A stretch of DNA of 5,547 bases from Tannerella sp. (GTDB lineage Bacteria > Bacteroidota > Bacteroidia > Bacteroidales > Tannerellaceae), in the NCBI GenBank assembly GCA_031268395.1, contig JAIRXI010000071.1, positions 1 through 5,547 of the forward strand, in the 5' to 3' direction. Under the pieces are notes generated by a model, which saw nothing but the letters and a program-made list of their open reading frames with translations, did no database searches and was not told the origin of the DNA. Of the stretch, positions 1-5,547 are shown piece by piece (position 1 is the first letter of the stretch; the number at the start of each line of letters is the position of its first letter). The position numbers were made by a program, and so were the translations under genes.

Positions 1-81
1 CACCTCGAAACAGCGCCGTATAACAGCCACGGCGCATCGCCGGCGAATACTGGAATAAAGAAACAAAGAATAGAAAGTTAA
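1..81 (+). other. Possible 3' end of an upstream gene
   Basis: The first ~45 bases are GC-rich, like coding DNA here, and the sequence turns AT-rich after about position 46. Two + strand frames stay open from the window edge: one stops with TAA at 56-58 (last residues RRILE) and one with TAA at 79-81 (last residues KQRIES). The second would leave a 28-nt gap before the next start, close to the other gaps in the operon, while the first fits the composition change better. A third frame stops at 21-23. With under 27 codons visible, neither frame nor product can be decided, and the stretch could also be non-coding. Confidence 0.25.
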
Positions 82-109
82 ATTATTACACAATCAAAAA
101 CTATAGAAG
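82..109 (+). promoter_or_regulatory. AT-rich translation leader of the tubulin-like gene
   Basis: These 28 bases before the ATG at 110 are almost all A and T and contain no Shine-Dalgarno match. An A-rich, SD-free leader is typical of Bacteroidota, whose ribosomes rely little on SD pairing. Similar leaders precede the genes at 3206 and 5276. I see no convincing Bacteroidota promoter (TTG ... TAnnTTTG) in 1-109, so transcription may begin upstream of the window. Confidence 0.4.
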
Positions 110-3100
110 ATGGCAAATCATTTAATTATTGGCCTCGGAGGTACCGGAGGCAAGATTTTACGGGAAATGCGCAAGCGCGTTTATGAAGAATATAGAAGTA
201 ACAACCCGCCGGGAAAGACCTTTCTGGAATATCTCTATGTAGATTCCGATCCTTCCGACCTGGCCAGCAAGGAAGGATGGGAAACGATGGGCGGATCCGT
301 ACACCTGATGCCGAGTCAAAAGGTGTCTATCCACGGTATAGGTGCAAATGTGCTGGACAACCTGTACCACTATCCCGGCATACACTCGTTTATCAATGAC
401 GAAGACCGGGGACTGTTGAACGATATCGGCGCGCTGGTCACTGCCGGCATCGGCGGACAGCGCCGGCGGCTCGGACGCCTGCTGTTTGCCAACAATTTAA
501 GCGGACTGCCCGACGCACGGTTTACGGTACGGCTTCAGGCAAATGTGCATAAAATAGTAACCGCCAGCAAGAACGAGCTGGTCACATTTCATGTCTGTGC
601 CGGTCTGGCCGGAGGGACAGGTTCCGGATCCATCGTGGATACGATTGCGCAGATCAGGAAGATCTATGGACCTGAACATGGCGGCGGCGACAAATACAAG
701 TTGCACCTCTACCTGTATGTTCCCGAAATCATTCTTGTTAATCCCACGTCGGATTCGGGCTATTATCATGCCAACGGCTACGCGGCCTTAAGCGAACTGA
801 ACGCAATGAGTTTGGGCGCTTACAGGCCTTACGACGTCAGCGGCCTGTCGAAGGATAAGGAAGGACATGTGAAACGCCTGCTCCAGGGATGTGAGGCTTT
901 TGAGGTCGCTTATTTGTTTTCCAACATCAACGAAGCCAACCATCAGCTGGAGCTTCAAACGGAACTCCCGGCTGCGGTGGCCGATTTCCTGTTTCAGAAG
1001 ATTATCACGGCCGAAAATAACAAGGAAGGCAAGATGAAACGCCTGGTCGGATGCGAAAACGACGGCGCCGGGCCGGAAAAGGACGGCGCGGGTATCCCGG
1101 TTCACAGCCGCCGCTTCCTGACGTTTGGTGTGAAACGGGTGGAATATCCGGAAACGGAAGTGAAGGAATACGTCACCTACAGTTTTGCACGTCAGGCCGC
1201 ACGTCAGCTACAGTTCAACCTGTGGCGCGACGGGATCGGTTTCGACGAGTGTTCGATGGACGAAGTCGGTATCGGGTTCAAAACGGAAATTCAGGAAAAG
1301 AAAACGCGCGAAGACCTGCTCCTGTCCGACAATTACCTCACGCTCTCGAAGTCGCTGATCGACAATGTGGCCACCAAAAGGTGGAAAGAAATAGCTTCCG
1401 GATGGGAAACAAGTACCCAGTTTTTTGCGGAAGACGCCATGGCGGACAAGGAAAAGAAGAACTGGCTGAGCGCCTTCACCGACGCTTGCGAACTGCATTT
1501 CAACACGAATTACCGCGGACAGGGCGTGAAGGATTTCTACAAAGTGCAGCGGGGAGAAAAAAAGGCATACGCCGCCTGCATACGCCGCCATATTGAGGAG
1601 AAACTCTTCAACGAATGGCACAGCGGCAGCAAATCTATCCTCGAAGTGGAGAAATATATTGCCCTGCTGATCGAAGACTGCGAAAGCCGCCTGCCACAGT
1701 TTAAGGAGAAAATCGCAAGCCACGAAAATATTATCGAGCACGAAACGGCTCCCGAAATCAATCGCTGCAACAACGAGTGGAACCATATCGGCTGGTTACG
1801 GGATGCTATCACCAACGCTTCCACAAAAGTGTTTTCGGCCTACAAGACGGCCAAGTGCGAGTTTTATACCCTGCAAACCCGTATCGAAGGCAACCGTTAC
1901 GCCATAGAACTGCTCCAGGCCGTAAAGAACGAACTGGAACAGATGCAGAACAGCGTCGTGGCTTTCAGAATACTGTTGACGGAAATGCTTCGTCATGTAC
2001 AGGATCTCGCCGAAGCCAAGTGCAAATCCGAAAAATCGGACAGGGAAGATTCCGCCAAGACCGTGAAGAAATACGATCCGGAACAGGTGCGCGAAACCAC
2101 CCGGCATTTCATAACCGACGAAAACAGGCAGAAACACAATGCCTCCCAGATCCGTGGCGAACTGGTCGGCCTGCTGGGAGAGAACGGTAAACGCAGTTTC
2201 AACGGATTACTGGAGAAACTGGATATGACCTCGGCCGAAAATATATTCTTCAATGTCTGCATCACCAATGCGACGGCCATGATGGAAGACCTGGCAACCG
2301 CCGATTCAACCCAGCGGATGCTGAATGTAAACATACTGGAGAAAATCAAGCAGGAATATAATTCGGACGAACGGCTGGAAGAATTTGTTACGGACCTGGT
2401 CAAGTCGGCCAAATCCTATCTGCAATTCAATCCGGAAGAAATAGGAAAAAGGCCTGAAACAAGTATGATGCAAATGATTCAGCTCAGCTTGCCGAAATAC
2501 GACGATCCCTCCAATTTCCGGCAGAAATTTATTGACATGTTTGCCCAGGTATCCGGCATTGACGTAAATCAGGATGTATCGGAAAACGACAGGGCCAACA
2601 GAATCGTCATCGTGGCTGCCGCCAGCGGCTTCCCGCTCAGGTTTGTATCCAACGTGGCTAACCTGAAAGACCGCTACGACGAAAAGATGGCCGGAGCTGC
2701 ATTGAGCCGGATGGTCGTTCACACGGAGAGTCACAAAAAAGCCTTGCCCGAACTGTTTGAAGAATCCGTCGCAGACAAAAAGGAAAGACTGCTCCCGGTC
2801 GCGTTGACGGCATTTGCCATGCAGCTGCCGGTAGACAAGACGAACCCGACTACCGGCGAAACTTTCAAGGCAATAGGCTTTGTCGACGAGTTGGGGATGG
2901 TTGGCAACTGGGTCTACCTGGGGAAAAACGTATTGCAGGCGGTCGACAAACTGACGGCTTCCGACGTCGACGCCGGGAAGGTAATCAAACTGGTGGAAGA
3001 CAAACTGCGAACGGACTATCTGCACAACGAGAAAAAGGCAATCTTGAAGAAATCGCTTGCCGAACTGATCAATACGCAGGTACTGGCGCTATGCGGCAAC

Positions 3101-3178
3101 AACGACATGGACACCCGTTTTATGGCCTGCAAGAATGCCGCCGTTCACATCATACAAACCGAACTGGCAGAAAAGTAA
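110..3178 (+). CDS. Large tubulin/FtsZ-like GTPase (Tubulin_2 / FtsZl-2-like family)
   Basis: Predicted cytoplasmic GTP-binding protein of the tubulin/FtsZ superfamily. Seen in order: a Rossmann-type start with GLGGTGGK at residues 8-15; a beta strand ending in VDSD at 44-47 (T2-like loop); GGQRRRLGRLLF at 115-126, a pattern characteristic of large tubulin-like proteins; the tubulin signature loop AGLAGGTGSGS at 164-174, which binds the GTP phosphates; and NGYAALSELN at 222-231, the helix-7 equivalent whose Asn usually contacts the base. FLTFGVKRVEYP at 336-347 matches the strand after the GTPase core in this family. The rest, about 380-1022, is helical and charged, with likely coiled coil near 515-645. 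No classical T7 GxxNxDxxD motif was found, so self-activated hydrolysis is uncertain. At 1022 residues it is far longer than FtsZ (about 350-450), as usual for this family. It has no signal peptide or membrane span. The ATG follows an AT-rich leader and heads the operon. The family call is firm; the function is unknown, with membrane remodelling proposed in the literature. Confidence 0.9.
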   Translation: MANHLIIGLGGTGGKILREMRKRVYEEYRSNNPPGKTFLEYLYVDSDPSDLASKEGWETMGGSVHLMPSQKVSIHGIGANVLDNLYHYPGIHSFINDEDRGLLNDIGALVTAGIGGQRRRLGRLLFANNLSGLPDARFTVRLQANVHKIVTASKNELVTFHVCAGLAGGTGSGSIVDTIAQIRKIYGPEHGGGDKYKLHLYLYVPEIILVNPTSDSGYYHANGYAALSELNAMSLGAYRPYDVSGLSKDKEGHVKRLLQGCEAFEVAYLFSNINEANHQLELQTELPAAVADFLFQKIITAENNKEGKMKRLVGCENDGAGPEKDGAGIPVHSRRFLTFGVKRVEYPETEVKEYVTYSFARQAARQLQFNLWRDGIGFDECSMDEVGIGFKTEIQEKKTREDLLLSDNYLTLSKSLIDNVATKRWKEIASGWETSTQFFAEDAMADKEKKNWLSAFTDACELHFNTNYRGQGVKDFYKVQRGEKKAYAACIRRHIEEKLFNEWHSGSKSILEVEKYIALLIEDCESRLPQFKEKIASHENIIEHETAPEINRCNNEWNHIGWLRDAITNASTKVFSAYKTAKCEFYTLQTRIEGNRYAIELLQAVKNELEQMQNSVVAFRILLTEMLRHVQDLAEAKCKSEKSDREDSAKTVKKYDPEQVRETTRHFITDENRQKHNASQIRGELVGLLGENGKRSFNGLLEKLDMTSAENIFFNVCITNATAMMEDLATADSTQRMLNVNILEKIKQEYNSDERLEEFVTDLVKSAKSYLQFNPEEIGKRPETSMMQMIQLSLPKYDDPSNFRQKFIDMFAQVSGIDVNQDVSENDRANRIVIVAAASGFPLRFVSNVANLKDRYDEKMAGAALSRMVVHTESHKKALPELFEESVADKKERLLPVALTAFAMQLPVDKTNPTTGETFKAIGFVDELGMVGNWVYLGKNVLQAVDKLTASDVDAGKVIKLVEDKLRTDYLHNEKKAILKKSLAELINTQVLALCGNNDMDTRFMACKNAAVHIIQTELAEK
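1558..1564 (+). other. In-frame A AAA AAG heptamer inside the tubulin-like gene
   Basis: A run of seven A's forms an A AAA AAG heptamer in the correct phase (codons 484-485 are AAA AAG, preceded by GAA), the arrangement used by dnaX-type -1 frameshift sites. A GGGGAG stretch lies just upstream at 1551-1556. A -1 slip would add about ten residues and stop at TGA 1594-1596, giving a product of roughly 495 residues that keeps the GTPase core and loses the helical half. I see no strong downstream hairpin, so this is only a candidate. Confidence 0.2.
1565..1589 (+). repeat. 12-bp perfect direct repeat, 13-bp period
   Basis: GCATACGCCGCC occurs at 1565-1576 and again at 1578-1589, separated by one T. 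The period is not a multiple of three, so the copies encode different residues (AYAA, then CIRR). It sits directly after the A7 run. It is probably chance or a small old duplication, since the reading frame continues normally through it. Confidence 0.6.
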
Positions 3179-3205
3179 TCATAAACTATATAAACATAAA
3201 CAGAT
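3179..3205 (+). promoter_or_regulatory. AT-rich intergenic leader before the BIG2 membrane protein
   Basis: A 27-nt gap, nearly all A/T, with no SD motif and no inverted repeat that could end transcription. The short spacing and the lack of a terminator support co-transcription of the two flanking genes. Confidence 0.4.
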
Positions 3206-4081
3206 ATGGCAAAAGTAAAAGGAGTTTGCAAAAACATTGATGAAGAGTGCTCGAGAGCGCTCCGGAGAGAAGTGCAGGAAGTGGAGAAATCCGCTCCCTT
3301 CGTATGTGAAGAATGCGGTAAGCCGTTAGTCGCCGCCACGGGCAAAGCCGCCACGGGCCGGGGGGGATCCAATCCTCCGGCCAATAAAAACCGGTTGATA
3401 CTGATCGGTCTTTTGATCGTCGCATTGGTGGCCGGTGGTGGCGGCGCCGCCTGGTTCTTTTTCGGCGCTCAGTCGCCGAAGATAAAGAGCATCAGCCTGA
3501 CGCCCACCCAGCTTGAATTGACGGTTGGCGAATCGGCCACGCTCCGCCACGCGGTTGAGCCGGCCGACGTACCGGCCGAAGGCCTGCTGTGGAGCAGCAG
3601 CGATGCGGCTGTCGCGAGCGTGTTGGATGGAGAGGTCACGGCCCTTGCTGCCGGAGAAGCGCAGATCACGCTTTCGACGTTCGACCGCAAAGTCTCGGCA
3701 AAAAGTACGGTGACCGTCAGCGAACCGCCTGTAGTGGAGGACCCGCCGGCGGAAGGCGACGTAGCCGCCGCGCTGAACGGCGGAGTGGTTCAGGGCAACG
3801 AAAACGGGGTCGGGCGCATCAGTACGCCGCTGGGGAATTACAACGGCGATCTGAAAAACGGCAAGGCCAGCGGAAACGGCACGTTCGAGTTCTTCAAGGC
3901 CGGGCTGATCAGTCGCAAGGATCCGCTGGAGCGGGTAAGCAAGGCGGGCGATGTCATTACCGGCCAGTTTGTCAACAACGAGGTCGTGCAGGTCACGTGG
4001 CTTGACGAGCAGCAAAAGCAGAAGGACGTGATTACGGTCGGCAGTACGGGAATCCCCGAATCATCCGCCCCCGGCAAATAA
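3206..4081 (+). CDS. Zinc-ribbon / single-span membrane / BIG2 / MORN-like protein
   Basis: Predicted bitopic inner-membrane protein of 291 residues. The N-terminus carries four cysteines, C8, C15, C34 and C37 (CxNxxxxC ... CEECGKPL), a probable structural zinc ribbon. A Gly/Ala/Pro linker with two AATGK/R units follows at 43-52. One hydrophobic segment spans about 64-87 (LILIGLLIVALVAG then WFFFG). Basic residues K47, R52, K61 and R63 precede it, predicting N-terminus in the cytoplasm. Residues 92-171 show the BIG2 Ig-like pattern: ISLTPTQLELTVGE, then WSSSDAAVASV, then VTALAAGEAQITL. After a Pro/Glu linker (173-184), residues 210-230 read GNYNGDLKNGKASGNGTFEFF, close to one MORN repeat, with a second partial GDVITGQFVNNEV at 248-260. 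There is no cleavable signal peptide. BIG2 domains usually mediate extracytoplasmic adhesion or binding. The gene lies 27 nt after the tubulin-like gene, suggesting a membrane anchor or adaptor for it (inference). Partner and function are unproven. Confidence 0.85.
   Translation: MAKVKGVCKNIDEECSRALRREVQEVEKSAPFVCEECGKPLVAATGKAATGRGGSNPPANKNRLILIGLLIVALVAGGGGAAWFFFGAQSPKIKSISLTPTQLELTVGESATLRHAVEPADVPAEGLLWSSSDAAVASVLDGEVTALAAGEAQITLSTFDRKVSAKSTVTVSEPPVVEDPPAEGDVAAALNGGVVQGNENGVGRISTPLGNYNGDLKNGKASGNGTFEFFKAGLISRKDPLERVSKAGDVITGQFVNNEVVQVTWLDEQQKQKDVITVGSTGIPESSAPGK
3332..3361 (+). repeat. In-frame 15-bp tandem duplication in the linker
   Basis: GCCGCCACGGGC occurs at 3332-3343 and 3347-3358, giving two 15-bp units that encode AATGK and AATGR. 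It falls in the flexible linker between the zinc ribbon and the membrane span, where length change should be tolerated. A run of seven G's follows directly at 3360-3366. Confidence 0.7.
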
Positions 4082-4093
4082 ACCCTCCGTGCG
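4082..4093 (+). promoter_or_regulatory. Short GC-rich gap before the secreted 387-residue protein
   Basis: Only 12 nt separate the stop codon of the BIG2 membrane protein from the next ATG. Unlike the other gaps this one is GC-rich and lacks an A-rich leader, so translation of the downstream gene may be coupled to that of its neighbour (inference). Confidence 0.35.
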
Positions 4094-5257
4094 ATGCGAA
4101 ACGCCATTCGGATGCTTCTTGCCGTCAGCCTCCTGACGCTGTCGATTTCCGGCGGACTGTCGGGTCAGGTGAAGGCGGAAAGCGAAACGATGAAACGGAT
4201 GCTTGCCGACGCCCGGCTGAAAGGCTTTCGGATAGAGCGCTCCGGGACGCATGACCTGGGCGCGCTCTGTCCGGGCAGGCAGATGCGCGTGGAAGTGACC
4301 GGCTCCACGCTGACGGAAATGGGCGTCAGCCTCTTTCCCGAAGCGGCGGACGGGAGCCACACGTCCCCGATCTTCGGTTTCATCGAACGTTACCTGCTGG
4401 CGCTTATGCTCAAACGCGACCGGACGGAACAGGACCGCCGGCTGCGGGCCGATTCCGTGACGCTGAAAGTCAACGGCAGGGATATGGCCGGCGGCCGGCA
4501 GTCCGTCGCCGCGATTGTCCGTTCCATCGAGCGCACGACGCCGTTCCGGCTGGACGGCGACGACGCCCGTCTCCGGGCACAGTGGCAGACGGCCGCCGGC
4601 GATGTCGAACTGTCCTTCCCCAGGCAATACGACCTGATACTGGGACGCGACAAGCAGGAACTGGCCGCCACTTTCCGGGCGGAACTGGAAACGTTTGCCG
4701 TCCCGCACGCCCCGCTGCCGTCCCGCACATCGCTGTCCTTCACCCCGCTGCCCGGCCAGTACATGCCGAACCTGGACGTCTATGCCGACCTGGGGCCGAC
4801 GCTGCTGGTTCCCGGCATAAAAAGCGGACGCTATCTTCAGTATCAGCCGCAGGGAAAGCAGTTTGCCTGGCTCTTCAACGAACGGATGGCGGAGGAATCG
4901 CTGCTCAACCTGTTCGGCAATGCCGACGAGATGGGACGGAAAAACCGGCTACAGATGACCGTCAAAAGCTACCGGCTGTCCGAAACATTTCCCTTCAGCC
5001 TCGACCGGCTGTGCGCCTGCATGAAGGCGTGGAACTGTGAAGCCTACATGGGCGCGGAAACGGAAACGGAGACGGAAATGACGGGGACGGCGCTGTACGT
5101 GAACCGGGAGTTGATGTACCTCCATCTGCTTCACTTCAAATTCCCGAAGGAAGCCTTCCGGAACGAAAACCTCCCGGTTTCCGCCACGCTGTATCCATAC
5201 ATCCCGATACACAACGTCGCCAGCCTGTTTGACGACATAAAGGAATATATTGAATAA
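4094..5257 (+). CDS. Secreted protein of unknown function (Sec signal peptide)
   Basis: I do not recognise this 387-residue protein. The first 28 residues form a classical signal peptide: R2 and R6, then a hydrophobic core MLLAVSLLTLSI, then a probable cleavage site after VKA (residue 28). No later membrane span is evident, so the mature protein of about 359 residues should be periplasmic or surface-exposed. It looks like a mixed alpha/beta soluble protein. Cysteines occur only at C59, C307, C309 and C315; the last three form a CxCx5C cluster, so disulfides or metal binding are possible. An ETETETE run lies at 322-328. Local GC is much higher than in the tubulin-like gene (43 of 60 bases at 4561-4620 by hand count). 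The ATG at 4094 was chosen because it keeps the basic n-region; M7 at 4112 is a possible alternative. Its place between the membrane protein and another exported protein suggests a periplasmic component of the same system (inference). Confidence 0.8.
   Translation: MRNAIRMLLAVSLLTLSISGGLSGQVKAESETMKRMLADARLKGFRIERSGTHDLGALCPGRQMRVEVTGSTLTEMGVSLFPEAADGSHTSPIFGFIERYLLALMLKRDRTEQDRRLRADSVTLKVNGRDMAGGRQSVAAIVRSIERTTPFRLDGDDARLRAQWQTAAGDVELSFPRQYDLILGRDKQELAATFRAELETFAVPHAPLPSRTSLSFTPLPGQYMPNLDVYADLGPTLLVPGIKSGRYLQYQPQGKQFAWLFNERMAEESLLNLFGNADEMGRKNRLQMTVKSYRLSETFPFSLDRLCACMKAWNCEAYMGAETETETEMTGTALYVNRELMYLHLLHFKFPKEAFRNENLPVSATLYPYIPIHNVASLFDDIKEYIE
5057..5077 (+). repeat. Short 6-bp repeat encoding ETETETE
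   Basis: About three and a half units of GAAACG (one unit GAGACG) encode alternating Glu and Thr at residues 322-328 of the secreted protein. The unit is a multiple of three, so copy-number change would keep the frame. It lies shortly after the CxCx5C cluster and may be an exposed acidic loop or alternating strand. Confidence 0.6.
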
Positions 5258-5275
5258 AAGCAAGTATAACAAACA
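5258..5275 (+). promoter_or_regulatory. A-rich leader before the last gene
   Basis: An 18-nt A-rich gap with no SD match and no hairpin, resembling the leaders before 110 and 3206. It supports translation from the ATG at 5276 and read-through transcription from the gene before. Confidence 0.4.
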
Positions 5276-5547
5276 ATGAAAATAGAGATGAAAGAAAAAC
5301 GTAACTGTGGCAGGTATATCCTGCTGGTATGGGCGTTGCTGGTCTGTTATCCGGCGAAAGCACAGTTTGAAACGACCGTCGAACTGGACCACACGCCCAA
5401 TGCACGGATCAGGGCAACGCTGGAAAAAAACGCCGGCGCGCTGCTTACCGAACTGAACAATGCGCAGGGCGAAAACCGTTCGCTGTCGCTGGAAGCGCTG
5501 GGTATGGACACGGAGGCCGAAAGGCATCTGATGAGCCTGTGGGCGTC
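5276..5547 (+). CDS. Partial secreted protein of unknown function, cut by the window end
   Basis: An open frame runs from ATG 5276 to the window edge without a stop (90 complete codons). It begins MKIEMKEKRNCGRYILLVWA and shows a signal peptide: basic n-region with K6, K8, R9 and R13, hydrophobic core about 14-24, and a probable cleavage after AKA at residue 29, followed by Gln. C24 is preceded by Val, not Gly/Ala/Ser, so it does not fit a lipobox and a lipoprotein is unlikely. The mature start (QFETTVELDHTPNA onward) is soluble and mostly helical, with RIRATLEKNAGALLTELNNA followed by LSLEALGMDTEAE. A later start at M5 (5288) is equally compatible with the signal peptide. It lies 18 nt after the other secreted protein in the same operon. 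Any catalytic domain would lie beyond the window, so no function can be named. Confidence 0.8.
   Translation, partial: MKIEMKEKRNCGRYILLVWALLVCYPAKAQFETTVELDHTPNARIRATLEKNAGALLTELNNAQGENRSLSLEALGMDTEAERHLMSLWA

Noticed and set aside
14..45. GC-rich inverted repeats (CGCCG at 14-18 and 38-42 against CGGCG at 30-34 and 41-45) that could form alternative hairpins
   Set aside because: The stems are only 5 bp, no T run follows, and the bases probably belong to the end of a coding region. This is not enough for a terminator or attenuator.
1..109. Search for a Bacteroidota promoter (TTG and TAnnTTTG) ahead of the tubulin-like gene
   Set aside because: The AT-rich leader has no TTTG-type -7 element at a sensible distance from a TTG, so no promoter is called.
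2306..3025. Long open frame of 239 codons on the - strand within the tubulin-like gene
   Set aside because: It lies wholly antisense to a gene with clear family motifs, has no leader like those of the real genes, and its translation shows no recognisable domain.
4582..5040. Overlapping + and - strand open frames within the secreted-protein gene
   Set aside because: High GC makes stop codons rare in all frames here. The translations are Arg/Ala/Pro-rich and low in complexity, as expected of shadow frames.
3179..5275. Intrinsic terminators or internal promoters in the three intergenic gaps
   Set aside because: The gaps are 12-27 nt, with no GC-rich inverted repeat followed by T's and no clear promoter motif.
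5425..5431. A AAA AAC heptamer in phase in the last gene
   Set aside because: It arises from an ordinary Glu-Lys-Asn codon series near the N-terminus, and a shift there would give no meaningful product that can be judged within the window.
1..5547. tRNA, rRNA, CRISPR array, insertion sequence or attachment site
   Set aside because: No regularly spaced repeats, transposase motifs, terminal inverted repeats or conserved RNA segments were seen on either strand.

Overview
The window looks like a chromosomal segment from a Bacteroidota species, probably Bacteroidales. It has moderate to high GC, short AT-rich gaps before three of the four start codons, no clear Shine-Dalgarno motifs, and Sec signal peptides ending in A-x-A, one followed directly by Gln. 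This assignment is inferred from sequence style; no marker gene is present.

Layout: four genes lie on the + strand with gaps of 27, 12 and 18 nt. No terminator-like hairpin separates them, so they read as one operon. Positions 1-109 hold the probable tail of an upstream gene and an AT-rich leader. Positions 110-3178 encode a 1022-residue tubulin/FtsZ-superfamily protein of the large 'tubulin-like' type (Tubulin_2 / FtsZl-2-like). It has the GTP-binding glycine loop near residue 165 and a long helical C-terminal half. Positions 3206-4081 encode a 291-residue membrane protein with a four-Cys zinc ribbon, one membrane span, a BIG2 Ig-like domain and a degenerate MORN-like tail. Positions 4094-5257 encode a 387-residue secreted protein that I do not recognise. 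Positions 5276-5547 hold the start of a second secreted protein, cut by the window end.

How they may work together (inference): the tubulin-like GTPase would act in the cytoplasm. The zinc-ribbon/BIG2 protein spans the inner membrane and could link it to the periplasm, where the two secreted proteins would act. The set resembles a small cytoskeleton-to-envelope system with no function I can assign. The tubulin-like family has been proposed from comparative genomics to act in membrane remodelling, but I know of no described system matching this exact gene set. No RNA gene, mobile element, CRISPR array or confident promoter was seen.
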